In this document: piece by piece, positions 43,740 to 54,684 of the stretch
Layout: each line of letters starts with the position of its first letter
Position numbering within the stretch: position 1 is the stretch's first letter
Source: Chrysopilus asiliformis
Taxonomy: Eukaryota; Arthropoda; Insecta; Diptera; Rhagionidae
Direction: 5' to 3'
DNA: 64,000 nt
NCBI GenBank assembly: GCA_964034945.1
Contig: OZ035962.1
Span: 35,119,943-35,183,942 of the forward strand
Position numbers and translations under genes: made by a program
Notes under the pieces: generated by a model
What the model saw: only the letters and a program-made list of their open reading frames with translations
Databases searched by the model: none
What the model was told of the DNA's origin: nothing

Positions 43740-46700
43740 CTAAAAACAATATAATTGTAGCAGAAATCACATTTTTTTAAATAAAATAAATTACATAAAT
43801 TTGGCCGCAAGCATAGCACCGATTCGGTTGTCCAGTACCAGCAGTACCAGGGCTAAGTGGCCGACTACTAGACGGACTATGTGGTATTGGACTACTAATT
43901 GTGCGTTGGCGGTGTCCACTTGAAGCAGCTAAATTTCCCAACAGATTTTCATTATAGAATCTTTCCTCTTCCATTTCAAGAGATGACTCCGATTCGGACA
44001 GATGTCGCGATAAAGCTTCGCGCCTCTCTACTTCTAGTTGCAATTTCCGCTGTAGACGCAAATTTTCTTCACGAATGCATTTCTCTTCTTGTGCGAATTG
44101 CTGCATTTTTTCATTTGTTTCCTTTTGCGCCTGCGCCAAATTGGCACGTAAACGAATCACCTCGGATCGGAGTGTCTGAATATGAGCACTTAGATTTGTG
44201 GCAGTGTCTCCGTTCGCATTGTTTATATCTTTTGGTGTTGTTGGATCCGAGACTGGTTGATCCAATTTTATTTGAAGTGAACGCTTTTCAGCTTCCAGCT
44301 TATCCATACGCTTCCATAACTTATTAACTAAAGCTTCCTGTTCCTGCTCCAATGTATTCTCCAATTCGACAATTTCTCGTCGCAATTGCTCCAAGTTGGT
44401 TTGCTTTGCCAAAGTTTCGGCTTCAAGTTTCTCAATTTTTCTCATTAATTTATTAACTAAACATTCTTGTTCCTGTTCCAGTGTTTGCTCCAATTTGCAT
44501 TTTTCTTGACGAAGCTAACCAAAAAAAAAAAAAAAATAAGAATTAGATTTTCGGTTTATTCATAAAAATGTACGTACCTGATCGAGCTTTCGAGACAAAT
44601 CATTAGTGAGGCATTCTTCTTCGCGTTCATAGTGATGAGCAAGTGTTTCTTTCTCTTTCTTAAGTGCTTGTATTTTTTTTAATAGTGTGTTTGATATATA
44701 CTCCTCCTCTTGTTCTGCTTTAGCTTGCTACAAATATTTTAATTTATAATTTTCCATAAAAAAAAAAAGATTTTCAGATGCATACTTTTAAATTTTATTA
44801 ACCTTAAATATAATAAAATATTTTTTACCACGTAAATTCATAGCTAGAATCTGACCGAAGATCAGTTGTTGGGCGAAGCCAAAAATATATTCATTTTTTT
44901 GTTAAATTTTGGTACCATTTTTATAAAACCTTCTTGAAAAAATATTTGATTTTCGGTATTTGGAATAATTAACGGTACTTTAACCGCTATACGAAGGTCA
45001 CGGGTCTAAAGTGCGAATATAATGTCAATGATACACAATCCTGTAAGTCTGCATGCTGGCTCTGATGACGGTGAGCTAGCTTCCATACCAGAAATAGGCT
45101 CCTAGTGGGGTCTCAGAGCAGACATGCCTGACCTGTCAGGAGGAATTTCTCTGATGTGGAAACATCAAGAAAAATAATATAACATTTTGTTATATTTTTT
45201 TCATTACCTTTAAGCTGAGAAATACCAATAGAATTCAATGCTAGAAAAGGTCAATGGTTAAACACAAAATACACATAATAAGATCTCCACTAAAGTTTAG
45301 AAATAGAGTTGAACCTACATTGTGGCTTACTTTTGATAAAGTTTTTAAGAAACTGCAAGAAAAATTTGTTATATCCCTTGGACCGGTTTGAAAACTGTAC
45401 AATAAGTCGTAATTGATCAAAAATCGGTAGGTGCCGGCCCCAATATATTACATTTTTTGAAAATTTCGAGAAAAAATCTCATTATAGGTGTTGAAAAAAT
45501 TAAGAAAAGATAAGAAAAGTAACAATTGCCAGGGGCCAATTGTCAAATACGCTATATGATTACAGACAAAATGTACATGAAAAAAAAAATCATTTTTATA
45601 GGAGAGGGGGAAAGGAGTGGTCCGGCTGGATTTTAATGTATGGATGAGTTGTATAAAATCCTATTCTAAACACATTTTAACTAAATAAATTTTTTAATAT
45701 AAGTCACTGTTTTCGAGAAAATTGCAGAAACTTTTTCGTTTCTAACACGCCATCCAGATCTGCCGGAAACGTTGACAGAACTATTAACAGAAATGTCATT
45801 AAAAACTTTTGTTGTGACGTAGTTGGGCTGATTCTGGCATGACGTTTCAGTTTCAGAAATGCGTTGAGCAGTAAACAACTGAGAGTAGTAAATATGACGA
45901 TCTCAGTGATTTAACTTTTTTGTTTAAAATTTCCGCACTAAAATGAAATTCGGCCTCCAGCTGCTCCCACGATGCCTTTTTCAAATAATTTCTTTGTAAA
46001 AATTACTTTTAAACAGCATTCGTTTATAGAACGGAGCGCTCTGCACGTGAAAAATTAGAATCCGCCATCTTAAGTTCACGGATGTCAAATTTCCGTCACC
46101 ATTTCTGTTAGCAAAGATGTCAGCAAAAACTGTCTGACTTTTCTGTCGTAACAGCTGTCATTTCAATCTTCACTAGACGTAACATCAGATATAACAGCGA
46201 CAGTGACGGGATTCATTGCAGGTGTGGATTGCTAGTTAGCCTAGCTATTTACAAGAAACGTAACTATACAAAATTTCAAGTATATAGCTCAATCCTTTCG
46301 AAAGTTAAGGTGTTCACGGACAGACAGACGGAAGGACATGCAGAAATCAAAATCTTTTGTCATCCCTAACATCCTGGTGTAGTTCATTTTTGTGTCTCAT
46401 GATTGATTCGAAGTGTTACAAACGGTATACTAAATCTAATATACTCCTATATTATATATCATACTATGGGCTTTGCGATTCACCCCCCACCCGCAGGTCG
46501 GCCTTCGGCCTCGCATCATACGTGGCCTCGGCCGCGCGTTTAACACTGGAAGAGCTAAGTTTCAAAATCACTGTACCCCCTCCCCTTACTCTCCCCACCT
46601 CTAGGGTTACTTTTTAATGGGTCTATGTTGGGGCTGGACCCCCGACGAACATCTATGCCAAATTTCAGGCCAATGGGTTCAGTAGTTTCCCCGCGAAAGA

Positions 46701-49700
46701 GTAACATAGCGCAAAAACTAAGTTTCGAAATCACTTTACCCCCTCCCCCCCTCGCGCTACTTTTCCGTATGCCTATGTTGGAACCAGAACTACCACAGAC
46801 ACTCATGCCAAATTTCAAGTCAATCGGTTCAGCCGTTTTTGCGTGAAAGAGGAACAGACAGCCAGGCAGACAGACAGACACCAACTAATTTTTATATGTT
46901 AGTACGATATGATAGAACAGGAGTGTCCAACCTTTTAGGTTTCCTGGGCTACATTGGGAGAAGACGAGTTATATTGGGCCACAAAAAAAATATACTGACC
47001 CTAAAGATAGCTGATTAGTAAAAAAAGATAGAATATATTAAGTATGTTTATATTCTACCTTTTTTACTTTTTTAATAATTTAAACTTCATTAATTTATAA
47101 AATTTGTAAATATATCAGTTTTTGTTGGGCCACATGCAAACACGTCCTAATATAAAGTATAAAAACACTGTTACCTAAATAAAAAATGGAACAAAACTTC
47201 AAAAAAATCGGGCAGTTTGTAAGAAGATAATTGGTTTTTTAAATAAAAATATGTTTTTTAATCAAAAAGTAAGTACTTTTTTGTGTTGAAACTTTGTCAA
47301 AATTTAAGTATCATACTAACCTTCCACCAGAATAAAAAACAATCAAATCCATTGATATGCCGATTCCCATACCTTACCCGCCTATAACCTTTTGTTCCGT
47401 TATTTTGTTTTGTAACGATAAAATATTTCATTTTGTTACGTGTAACATTCCCTTACACGCTATAAGAAAACCAATCAATTGGAAAGAAATTCAAATAAGT
47501 AAATATTGTGGGAATTATTATTTGCTTTAATTTACTTCTTACCCTTGGAGCACAATGAACGCAACCAAGCCGCAACCATCACGCATCCAAATGTCAATTA
47601 GGATTTTATTTTACAGAAATGCTTTTGAGTGAGCACAGTGAACGCATTGAACGCAACCATCGACGCAAAAGTTGTAAAACTTTGAACTTTAACGCAACAA
47701 ACAAGTCTGCGTTGACAGTTGTGTACATTGCCAATCAAAATGTCGTTCGAGGAGAAATTAATTGAAGAAGTGCGGAAAACACGATTTTATATACGAAATG
47801 TAGCCGCGGATACAAAAATGTATCTTTAAAATTGAGAATATGGGAAAACATTGGTGCGGAGCTGTCAGCAACAGGTAAGGTAAGGATACACGACGAGAGA
47901 CTTTGGTCTCTGAGACCAAAAATTTCGCCTCTGGATACAAAGAGACCTGTGTATACACTTCGGAGACCGGAGATTTATCTCCAAGTACAAGTCTCTCGGG
48001 TCTCTTGGGAGACTTAAGTCTCTTGCCGTGTAGCTACTCTTTTTAATGCGTCTCCGGTCTTCAAAACGTTTTGATATCTAACTCTTGGTCTCCGGAGACG
48101 AATTTTGACATTTCAGGGAATTGTTTTGTGGGAACGAGAATTGGTTTCGTTGTTTTGAGTTTAAAAGTAAATTTTTATATAGAAAAAAAGTGTTTTTCGT
48201 GCAACAATGTTTGTGTTATGCTGGTCGATTGTCGCTTTCTTATCTAATTTTTCACCCATATTTTGCGTTGCCTCTTTTGCCTCCTACGCAAAATTATGAG
48301 TGCTGATATTGCTGCAGTGATTCTTCTATTTCCCCAGTTCATTTGAATAAAAAAATTAACAACTTGAAAACTTTCACAGCACAACACGAATTAAAACTAC
48401 CAAATGTCCAAATGTCAAAAAGATCTCCAGAGACGAGATACCTGTGTCGTGTATGCACTCCAGAGACTTTGCTTTGAGAGACTTTTTAGTAAAGGTCTCC
48501 GGATATCTATTTTTTGATCTCCAGACTTAAATGTCTCTAAACGTGTATACACTTTGGAGATTTTTGCCTTTTGTACCCTGGAGACCAGAGACCAAAGTCT
48601 CTCATCGTGTATCCTTACCTGTATACTTTTAAAAAATTGCGACCTTTAATAATGTTTAAATATTTTTCAGTTGAATTGTGTCAAACACGGTGGAAATCCT
48701 TGCGGGATAGATTTTCCAAAGAATTCAATAAAGAAAATGCACCGTCCGGAAGTGCTGCATCAGCTAACAGCCTGCAGTGTGTCTATTTTGAGAAATCTCC
48801 CATTTTTTATATATTTTTCTACTTTAGTTTTTCTGTGTTTGTCTCACAACGCAACAGACGACTCTTCTATTGTGCTCAACCGCTCCTTAATTGCGTTGCG
48901 TGACAGTTCAAAGCGTCCTTAGTTGCGGCTTGGATGCATTCTTTGTGCTCCAAGAGTTACTATAAAAACCCGTTAGTTTTCGATAAAAAGCCAGAAATTT
49001 ATTTTTAAGAAATAACGGTAAATCGAAGTAAATTAAAGGAGATAATAGTTCCCACGACTTGTTAAATTGCTTGCAAAATAACGATTTGAAAAATTAGTTT
49101 TCTTTGAAAAAAAAAATGGAAGCCCCTAAATAAATAAAAAAAGAACAAAAAAGAAGAACCAAGTCAACATATCAATAAAGAAAAGATTCCGAAAGAAAAG
49201 GCCATCAAAGAAGAAAGAATATTGAAACAATCTAGACAGAGAACGAAATTTTAATAAGAGGGAAAACTAAAGTATTTTCTTTTGAATTCAAGTGCTTTTT
49301 TTTCGTGTCATTATAGACTTAAAATTTGGTTTCTCTGCTAAAATATATAGAACTCACCCACCAATTTTGACAATGAAAATTTCTAGCAGTTAAATAACAC
49401 CGTATAATAGAAAACGAAATTTGTTTCCAGTTTTCGTTACTGTAGCGGAATTAAATTTCTATAAAACGTAATTTTGGGGAAAAATAAATAAAAAAAAGCC
49501 GAAAAATCATTTCATTACGTTACGATATTTCCCATCCCTGATTAAAAATCATCAAATTTACAAAAATTCAGATTACACTGTACAAAAATGATTTTCCATT
49601 GGTCATGTTTAATTAAGTTAATCAGATTGAATTTTCAATCTTAGGATTTTTCTACTTCGGACTTGCAGTTATTTTGGTAATATCTAGTTTTAATTGAACA

Positions 49701-49995
49701 ATTTTTTGATAATACTTACAATAATCACAGAAGCTTGGCGTAAAGTGCGATTCTCTTCTTGCATCACTTTGACACGAATCTTGTAAGTCTCCAACTCAAC
49801 TTTAAGAACTCTGTAAGACGCAGTTTATTGTTTTTGTTACTAATTTCGTCTAAAATAAAAACTAAGCGAGATGACATACCGATTTTGTTGTGTGAGACTT
49901 TCTATGCGTTTTTGCAGCTGCTCCCGTGATACTGGGCTAGGGGGTAGCATTGTTCCACCATCTAGCGAACTTTCAGACTCGCAGGGACTTTCCAT
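43377..49995 (-). CDS. Ccdc6: CCDC6 homologue (coiled-coil domain protein 6)
   Basis: CCDC6 is a long coiled-coil phosphoprotein. In vertebrates it acts in DNA-damage signalling and its N-terminus is fused to RET in thyroid cancer (family knowledge). Five exons: 49995-49880, 49810-49720, 44727-44578, 44514-43795, 43739-43377. Phases agree throughout, giving about 479 residues. The coiled coil covers about residues 28-315, with family-typical blocks [91 protein letters not shown] and [15 protein letters not shown]. The [17 protein letters not shown] stretch follows, then a fly-specific Asn/Ser-rich tail. The start ATG (49993-49995) gives [10 protein letters not shown]. An AATAAA overlaps the stop on the minus strand. 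Confidence 0.93.
43795..44514 (-). CDS. Ccdc6: CCDC6 exon 4 (main coiled coil)
   Basis: Acceptor GGTTAG before 44514; donor GTAATT at 43794. 240 codons hold most of the coiled coil, the [13 protein letters not shown] phosphosite-like region and CYACGQ. Confidence 0.92.
44578..44727 (-). CDS. Ccdc6: CCDC6 exon 3
   Basis: 50 codons, acceptor TTTGTAG before 44727, donor GTACGT at 44577. It encodes [20 protein letters not shown] and [15 protein letters not shown], matching two tandem blocks of vertebrate CCDC6. Confidence 0.92.
45605..46445 (-). repeat. DINE-1-like relative split by element X
   Basis: The left part (45605-45745) and the right part (46236-46445, with TTTCAAGTATATAGCTCAAT, GGACAGACAGACGG and CATCCTGGTGTAGTTCA) belong to one diverged copy. 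Element X sits between them. Confidence 0.55.
45746..46235. mobile_element. Element X, copy 1 (TAA/TTA flanks)
   Basis: Ends CACGCCATCCAGATCTGCC (left) and CTAGCAATCCACACCTGC (right, inward). Flanks are TAA at 45743-45745 and TTA at 46236-46238. About 490 bp. The inverted sister copy is at 50730-51378. Confidence 0.75.
46480..46910 (+). repeat. Repeat B, copy 3
   Basis: Contains TTTCAGGCCAATGGGTTCAG, CCCGCGAAAGAGTAACATAG, TTTCAAGTCAATCGGTTCAG and ends with a CAGACAGACAGAC run followed by TTTTATATGTTAGTA. Confidence 0.65.
47740..48903 (+). pseudogene. MADF-domain protein remnant of the Harbinger element
   Basis: The first part (ATG at 47740-47742, [16 protein letters not shown]) and the second part ([14 protein letters not shown], before 47874) are in different frames, so a base has been lost near 47785. 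The third part after the acceptor TTTTCAG at 48663-48669 reads [17 protein letters not shown]. In family order these are the three helices of a MADF (Myb/SANT-like) DNA-binding domain. After SLQ the frame runs into a non-homologous tail. The intron donor CAG/GTA at 47872-47877 is exactly where the nested element inserted. Confidence 0.75.
47878..48620. mobile_element. TIR element Y, copy 2 (GTA duplication)
   Basis: Left end AGGTAAGGATACACGACGAG; right end inward AGGTAAGGATACACGATGAG. Duplications GTA at 47875-47877 and 48621-48623. The interior matches 19161-19725 in inverse orientation (such as CAAAAATTTCGCCTCTG, CTTGGTCTCCGGA), with a longer middle. Confidence 0.85.
49720..49810 (-). CDS. 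Ccdc6: CCDC6 exon 2
   Basis: Acceptor CTTACAG before 49810, donor GTAAGT at 49719. It encodes [20 protein letters not shown] and [10 protein letters not shown], near-identical in pattern to vertebrate CCDC6. Confidence 0.93.
49880..49995 (-). CDS. Ccdc6: CCDC6 exon 1
   Basis: ATG at 49993-49995, donor GTATGT at 49879. It encodes [20 protein letters not shown] followed by [15 protein letters not shown], the start of the coiled coil. Confidence 0.9.
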
Positions 49996-50729
49996 CTTTT
50001 ACAAATTCTTCTATTGTACCTAAAACTAAGGCGATGGAAAGTTAAATTTGCCGGCTTGTTTTACGAGAAAAAACGATAATTTTTTTAGCAGAAATTTGAG
50101 ATTCAGTGAACCCGATATTCCACCTTCCACATTTTACCAAAATCGCTCTTAAAAAGATTGGCGATGTAGTATTCGAACAAATTTCAGAATTCTTAAAATG
50201 TGTTTTTTCGTTTTTTTGTTGCGTTTCGCACATTTTAACTTTTTTACTAGTCCACCCATTTAAAATGAAGGCTGGAATTTTACTCGAACAGACAGACTTT
50301 AAGATTTCTAACCAATATTGCAAAACTCCTTTGCCAAATATTAAAAATATCTAAATTTTTTAACTTACCAGCAGGTTTCCGACGCCAGATAAAAGTTGAA
50401 TGATATTGAAAAAACCACTCGACGACACAAAGTTCTTTTTCTCAATTGCAGTTCTCTTTAATATCACCCCCTTGATATTATTGCCGTTTTTAAATCCCAA
50501 ATAACTATCAACCAACGACCCAACTAGAGAGCCTATAATCTAGAGAATGGACAAGCTTCAAAAACTTTGAAAATTTGATGTTTGTTACAAAGAATTGCCA
50601 AAATAACTGAAATCGATTAATATAAGAAAAAAAAATCATATCTGAGGTGTAAAAAAAATGGAAAGTCGTAGTTGTTTTAATGAATTGAAAAACACAGATC
50701 TGGTGAAAAAAATGTTCTTACTGGCCTAA
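49996..50729. other. Upstream region of CCDC6
   Basis: Presumed 5' UTR/promoter and flanking sequence of CCDC6. No specific regulatory element could be identified. Confidence 0.4.
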
Positions 50730-51378
50730 CTACTAATCCACACCTGCCATGAATGCCGTCAGTGTCGCTGTCACGTCTGATGTTATGTCTAGTGAAGATT
50801 GAAATGTCAGCTGTTACGACATAAGACCATGTTTACACACAGATTGGGCATGAACATGGGACTGAACGAAACTGTCAAAACATAGGCAACACGAGGAAGT
50901 GGGGGACACCCCCACCTCCTCGTCTTGCCTACATTTTGACAGTATCGTTCAGTCCCATGTTCATGCCCAATCTGTGTGTAAACATAGTCTAAAAGTCTAA
51001 CATTTTTTGTTGACATCTTTGCTAACAGAAATCGTAACAGAAATGGAATTTAAGATGGCGGATTCTAATTTTTCACGTGCAGAGCGCTCCGTTCTATAAA
51101 CGAATACTGTTTAAAAGTAATTTTTACAAAGAAATGATTTGAAAAAGGCATCGTGGGGTCAGCAGGAGGCCGAATTTCATTTTAGTGCGGAGATTTTAAA
51201 GAAAAAAGTGAAATCACAAATCGTCATATTTACTACTCTGAGTTGTTTATTGCTCAACGCATTTCTGGAACTGAAATGTCATGCCAGAATCAGCAGCCCA
51301 CCTACGTCACAACAGACTTTTCTAATGACATTTCTGCTAACATTTATGTCAGAGTTTCCGGCAGGTCTGGATGGCGTG
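50730..51378. mobile_element. Element X, copy 2, with nested MITE
   Basis: Ends CTACTAATCCACACCTGCC (left) and CACGCCATCCAGACCTGCC (right, inward), with TAA at 50727-50729 and 51379-51381. Inverted relative to copy 1. It is about 480 bp once the MITE at 50825-50989 is set aside. Confidence 0.8.
50825..50989. mobile_element. Palindromic MITE in element X (TAA duplication)
   Basis: Ends GACCATGTTTACACACAGAT (left) and GACTATGTTTACACACAGAT (right, inward); arms of about 75 bp. TAA at 50822-50824 and 50990-50992. Copy 1 of element X has no insertion at this place, so it acts as the empty site. Confidence 0.88.
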
Positions 51379-51381
51379 TAA

Positions 51382-52303
51382 ATGACAGTTCTACTTAGGC
51401 TTCGTACACTATAATTAGAGAGTGGTGCAATTTTCCGCTTTCTAGATTATAGGCCGTCTAAATCAAACAAATCTTAACTTTTTTTTTGACAATTCCGTAA
51501 AGGCCAAGGACCAAGCTGACGCGTTTCGAACCAGCTACGGTTCTCATTAGAACTAATAAATCAATTAGAAAATTCATTAGAAAATTAAACCCGTTGCTGA
51601 TCAAAGCTAGTATTTCATAATACAAATACTGCATATTTGCCTGCGAAACACTGCTTCTTATTTTTTTTCCCCAAAAAAATTTTTTTTATTAGATCTTTTT
51701 TGACTTTTATTATAAAAAAACAATGTTAAATAAATGTATCCTCCAAGAAAAACGATTTAAATTAATATCTAACCTTAGTCTGATGCATTGCCATCCTTAG
51801 TTCCTTCTCCGTCGGTATCACGATCCATTTTAATTTTGGCTTAACCTTTAATTGATGAGGTGGGTCCAGTGGACCCACATTGACTTTTCTCTCGTTGCTA
51901 TCTCTCATGTTTTCAGCACAGTGACTCTGAAATTTTCAGTACCTATATACAGTATGGTGTTGCATGCCGAGTTAAAAGCACGGATTTGGTATGTGATTAG
52001 AACGTAGTGCATTTGGATCATGTGGATCCATTGAACATGATTTTCACCTCATAAATTAAGGGTTAACAGCCAAACTAAAGCCAGTCAAAGAAATTAAGAC
52101 AATCAAAGAAATTCAGTCACTACTCCAAAAAGAGAGCAGAAGAGTACTTGAGTCTCAACAAAAAGGAGCTGATGACCATGGTGGGCCTCCTCACTGCCTA
52201 GTAACATACCACCTACACAATTTAGGCATAACCGATCATAACATCTGCAGATTCTGCTTAGAGGAAGTTAAAACTGCAGAGACAATTTTTTTCCTTATAT
52301 TTT
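51382..52303. other. Intergenic DNA
   Basis: No gene recognised. The minus frame around 51800-51840 looks like a start of an open frame but is too short to support. Confidence 0.35.
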
Positions 52304-52555
52304 GACGCTTTAAGCTAGAACCTGAATCGTACGTCGATGCGTCCGTCATGAGTGCGTCCGGTTGACAGTTCGATGCGATGACAGTTGGGTACGGCAACGA
52401 ATCTGGAGTTAATTTATTGTTTTGCACTTCTTCTATTAGTTTATCGTCGAAACAATTACTTTCAATTTGTTCCATACTTAAATTGCCTAAATCGTCAACA
52501 AATTTTTTTGCGAAATGACATTTCCGTGCGTTGCCGCATGTAAAAGTAGAAATTC

Positions 52556-53533
52556 AATTCAATTTTTCAATTCAATTCAATTTATTAACTACAAGGCAAG
52601 TTGCCTTTTTGTACAAGTTATAAACAATAGTAACTTAACTAAATACAATATATTAATAATAAGCTTAATATTATGCAATATACAAATAATTCGATTTAAT
52701 TCAATTTAGATTGTTATCTTATAAAGTCACAGATATCCTACTCTAGATCGCGGCACTCGAACAATTCCATAGCAAAAATATGGGACAGCGTGACTATGGT
52801 TGGCTCATTTTGTCTTCGAATTTTAGTGATGCCAGACGTTCAAATCAACCAACTCAATAACACTTGAATTATCTGTTTTACGTCGAACTCATAAGACTTA
52901 TACACGGTTTAGGGAATTGCATATTAATGTACAGTGGGAGCTCTGAATATTAACATGAATAATCGGTATAGGGATTGAATAATATTCCGTCGGGGACCTG
53001 CATAAGCATTTTTTTCCAGAATTTTAATTTCCCAGAATTACTACCTTTGTCCCTTTTTTTTGTTAGAATTTTTTGACGTTTCAGTGGTCCATTTGAGATA
53101 GCAAATGGCGTGATCTAGTAGTAGGATATCAGTGTATAAAGTAAGTAAGTTGCCTTTTAGTGAGTATATATACAAATGAAACTTACAACCAAATGCAAAA
53201 ATGTGAGTAAGTCAAAAGAATGAAGTATAATACAGATGAAAAAATAAAAGCTACATAATTCAAGAGAGTTAGTTTATACTCATTACAAATAAAGGCTACA
53301 TGAGATCAAGATGTTCTAAGAGCACAAATAGTCTTAAGATACATTATATTTAATAAAAAGTAATCCAAAAACTCAATAGAGTCAATATTGAAATAAGCCA
53401 TAATAATCAAAACAAAAGAAAAATAGGTAACTTAAATAAAACAATAGAATAGAGCTATTGCTCGTAGGAGATTTACAACAAAAAGAACTATAAAAAAGAA
53501 AAAAAATAAACTTTATGAGAAAAAAAAACTCTC
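52556..53533. mobile_element. Insertion F in element E, 7-bp duplication
   Basis: Flanked by GAAATTC (52549-52555, 53534-53540). On the minus strand it ends in TTGAA-type repeats, like a non-LTR retrotransposon tail; no coding sequence is recognised. Copy 2 of element E lacks it. Confidence 0.65.
52728..53134. mobile_element. hAT-like MITE, 8-bp duplication
   Basis: Ends CACAGATATCCTACTCTAG (left) and CACTGATATCCTACTACTAG (right, inward). TATAAAGT is duplicated (52720-52727, 53135-53142). TIR starting with CA plus an 8-bp duplication fits hAT. It lies inside insertion F. Confidence 0.8.
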
Positions 53534-53659
53534 GAAATTCGAACTACTCTATGAGGTTGCCGCATCGGAAAACGTATTATTAGGGGAGTACTCATAGCAG
53601 CCCGTTGATTCTACTCGAACTGTCAACCGGACGCACGCATGACGGACGCATCGACGTGT

Positions 53660-54188
53660 CAAAAAACCAATAAAAATATTTAAATTGCATGCGTTACTTG
53701 ATTGAGGTTCATTGCTCTGCAGTATTTTCCATACATTTTAAAAGTTCTGTAGTTGCTTATTTTTAGTTATCTAATCTTTGATTAAAGCATGAGCTACACT
53801 AAAACCCAAATAATCACAAATTTCCAAAATTCACTTAAAATTTATGTATGATTGCAGAACACAAACGTTACAGATATTAGTGTGCCACAAAGTAAAAGTA
53901 TTTTTAACTAAATTAAAAACTTGATTGAAATAACCTATTTCACTGAGCGGTTGTCAAACTGGCGATTGACGGATATTTATGTTCCCAAGTTGTAAATTCA
54001 TCTGTTTTGACGAAAAATCTTTCAATTTTAAATATATGAAAAATGTTTTGGGGTCCATATGACCCCAAGGTACAGGAAACGTAAGTTTTTTAAGGTACAG
54101 ACAAAAGGTTAATACGTGCCTCATAATAGATGGCGCTGATGACAATTTAATAAGATTTTAAAAATTCGAATACAGCTTTCCTATAGTT
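53660..54188. other. Intergenic DNA
   Basis: AT-rich, with no gene or bounded repeat seen. Confidence 0.4.
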
Positions 54189-54192
54189 TTAA

Positions 54193-54556
54193 GCTAGAAC
54201 CTGAATCGTACGTCGATGCGTCCGTCCGGTTGACAGTTCGATGCGGTGACAGTTGGGTACGGCAACGAATCTGGAGTTAATTCATTGTTTTGCACTTCTT
54301 CTATTAGTTTATCGTCGAAACAATTACTTTCAATTTGTTCCATACTTAAATTGCTTAAATCGTAAACAAACTTTTTTGCGAAATGACATTTCCGTGCGTT
54401 GCCGCATGTAAAAGTAGAAATTCGACCTACTCTATGCGGTTGCCGCATCGGAAAACGTATTATTAGGGGAGTACTCATAGCAGCCCGTTGATTCTACTCG
54501 AACTGTCAACGTGACGGACGCATGACGGACGCATCGACGTACGATTCAGGTTCTAG
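54193..54556. mobile_element. Element E, copy 2 (TTAA-flanked, perfect TIRs)
   Basis: Both ends start GCTAGAACCTGAATCGTACG and stay identical for about 34 bp (GTCGATGCGTCCGTC next). TTAA lies at both edges (54189-54192, 54557-54560). A minus-strand frame across most of it (STFTCGNARKCHFAKKF, MEQIESNCFDDKLIEEVQNN) is open and is also kept in copy 1. The protein is not recognised. Confidence 0.78.
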
Positions 54557-54684
54557 CTTAAATTGAGTTAAAATTTGCGAAACAGCTAACAAAAACAACT
54601 TTGAGATTTAAATTTATCATATTCTGTAATCGATTTGTATTAATTATGTATTATACATATTTTACCTGGCACATCACAATACCG

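Larger units (their letters stand above)
47542..48956 (+). mobile_element. PIF/Harbinger element with MADF ORF, degraded
   Basis: TIRs: left CCCTTGGAGCACAATGAACG, right end inward CTCTTGGAGCACAAAGAATG, continuing into CCAAGCCGCAAC on both sides. TTA target duplications are at 47539-47541 and 48957-48959. It encodes a MADF-like protein (see 47740), the accessory type often carried by PIF/Harbinger. No DDE transposase is seen. It lies in CCDC6 intron 2 and carries a nested element at 47878-48620. Confidence 0.8.
44728..49719 (-). other. CCDC6 intron 2, rich in nested transposons
   Basis: A 5-kb intron holding a split DINE-1-like copy, element X copy 1, repeat B copy 3 and a PIF/Harbinger element with a nested TIR element. 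The segments 44830-45600, 46930-47530 and 48970-49700 have no recognised content; 48966-49030 matches 58586-58660 (words CCCGTTAGTTTTCGATAA and AATAACGGT). Confidence 0.8.
52309..53657. mobile_element. Element E, copy 1, right end lost, with nested insertions
   Basis: The left end reads GCTAGAACCTGAATCGTACG after TTAA, as in copy 2 at 54193. The body is interrupted at 52555 and resumes at 53541; its right part (GACGGACGCATCGACGT) ends near 53657 without the last 20 bases of the terminus. Confidence 0.7.

Noticed and set aside
43438..43743. Plus-strand Leu/Asp-rich open frame
   Set aside because: It is the antisense of the Asn/Ser-rich last exon of CCDC6.
50807..51016. Open frame on the minus strand
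   Set aside because: It lies on the palindromic MITE at 50825-50989 and has no counterpart in the sister copy of element X.
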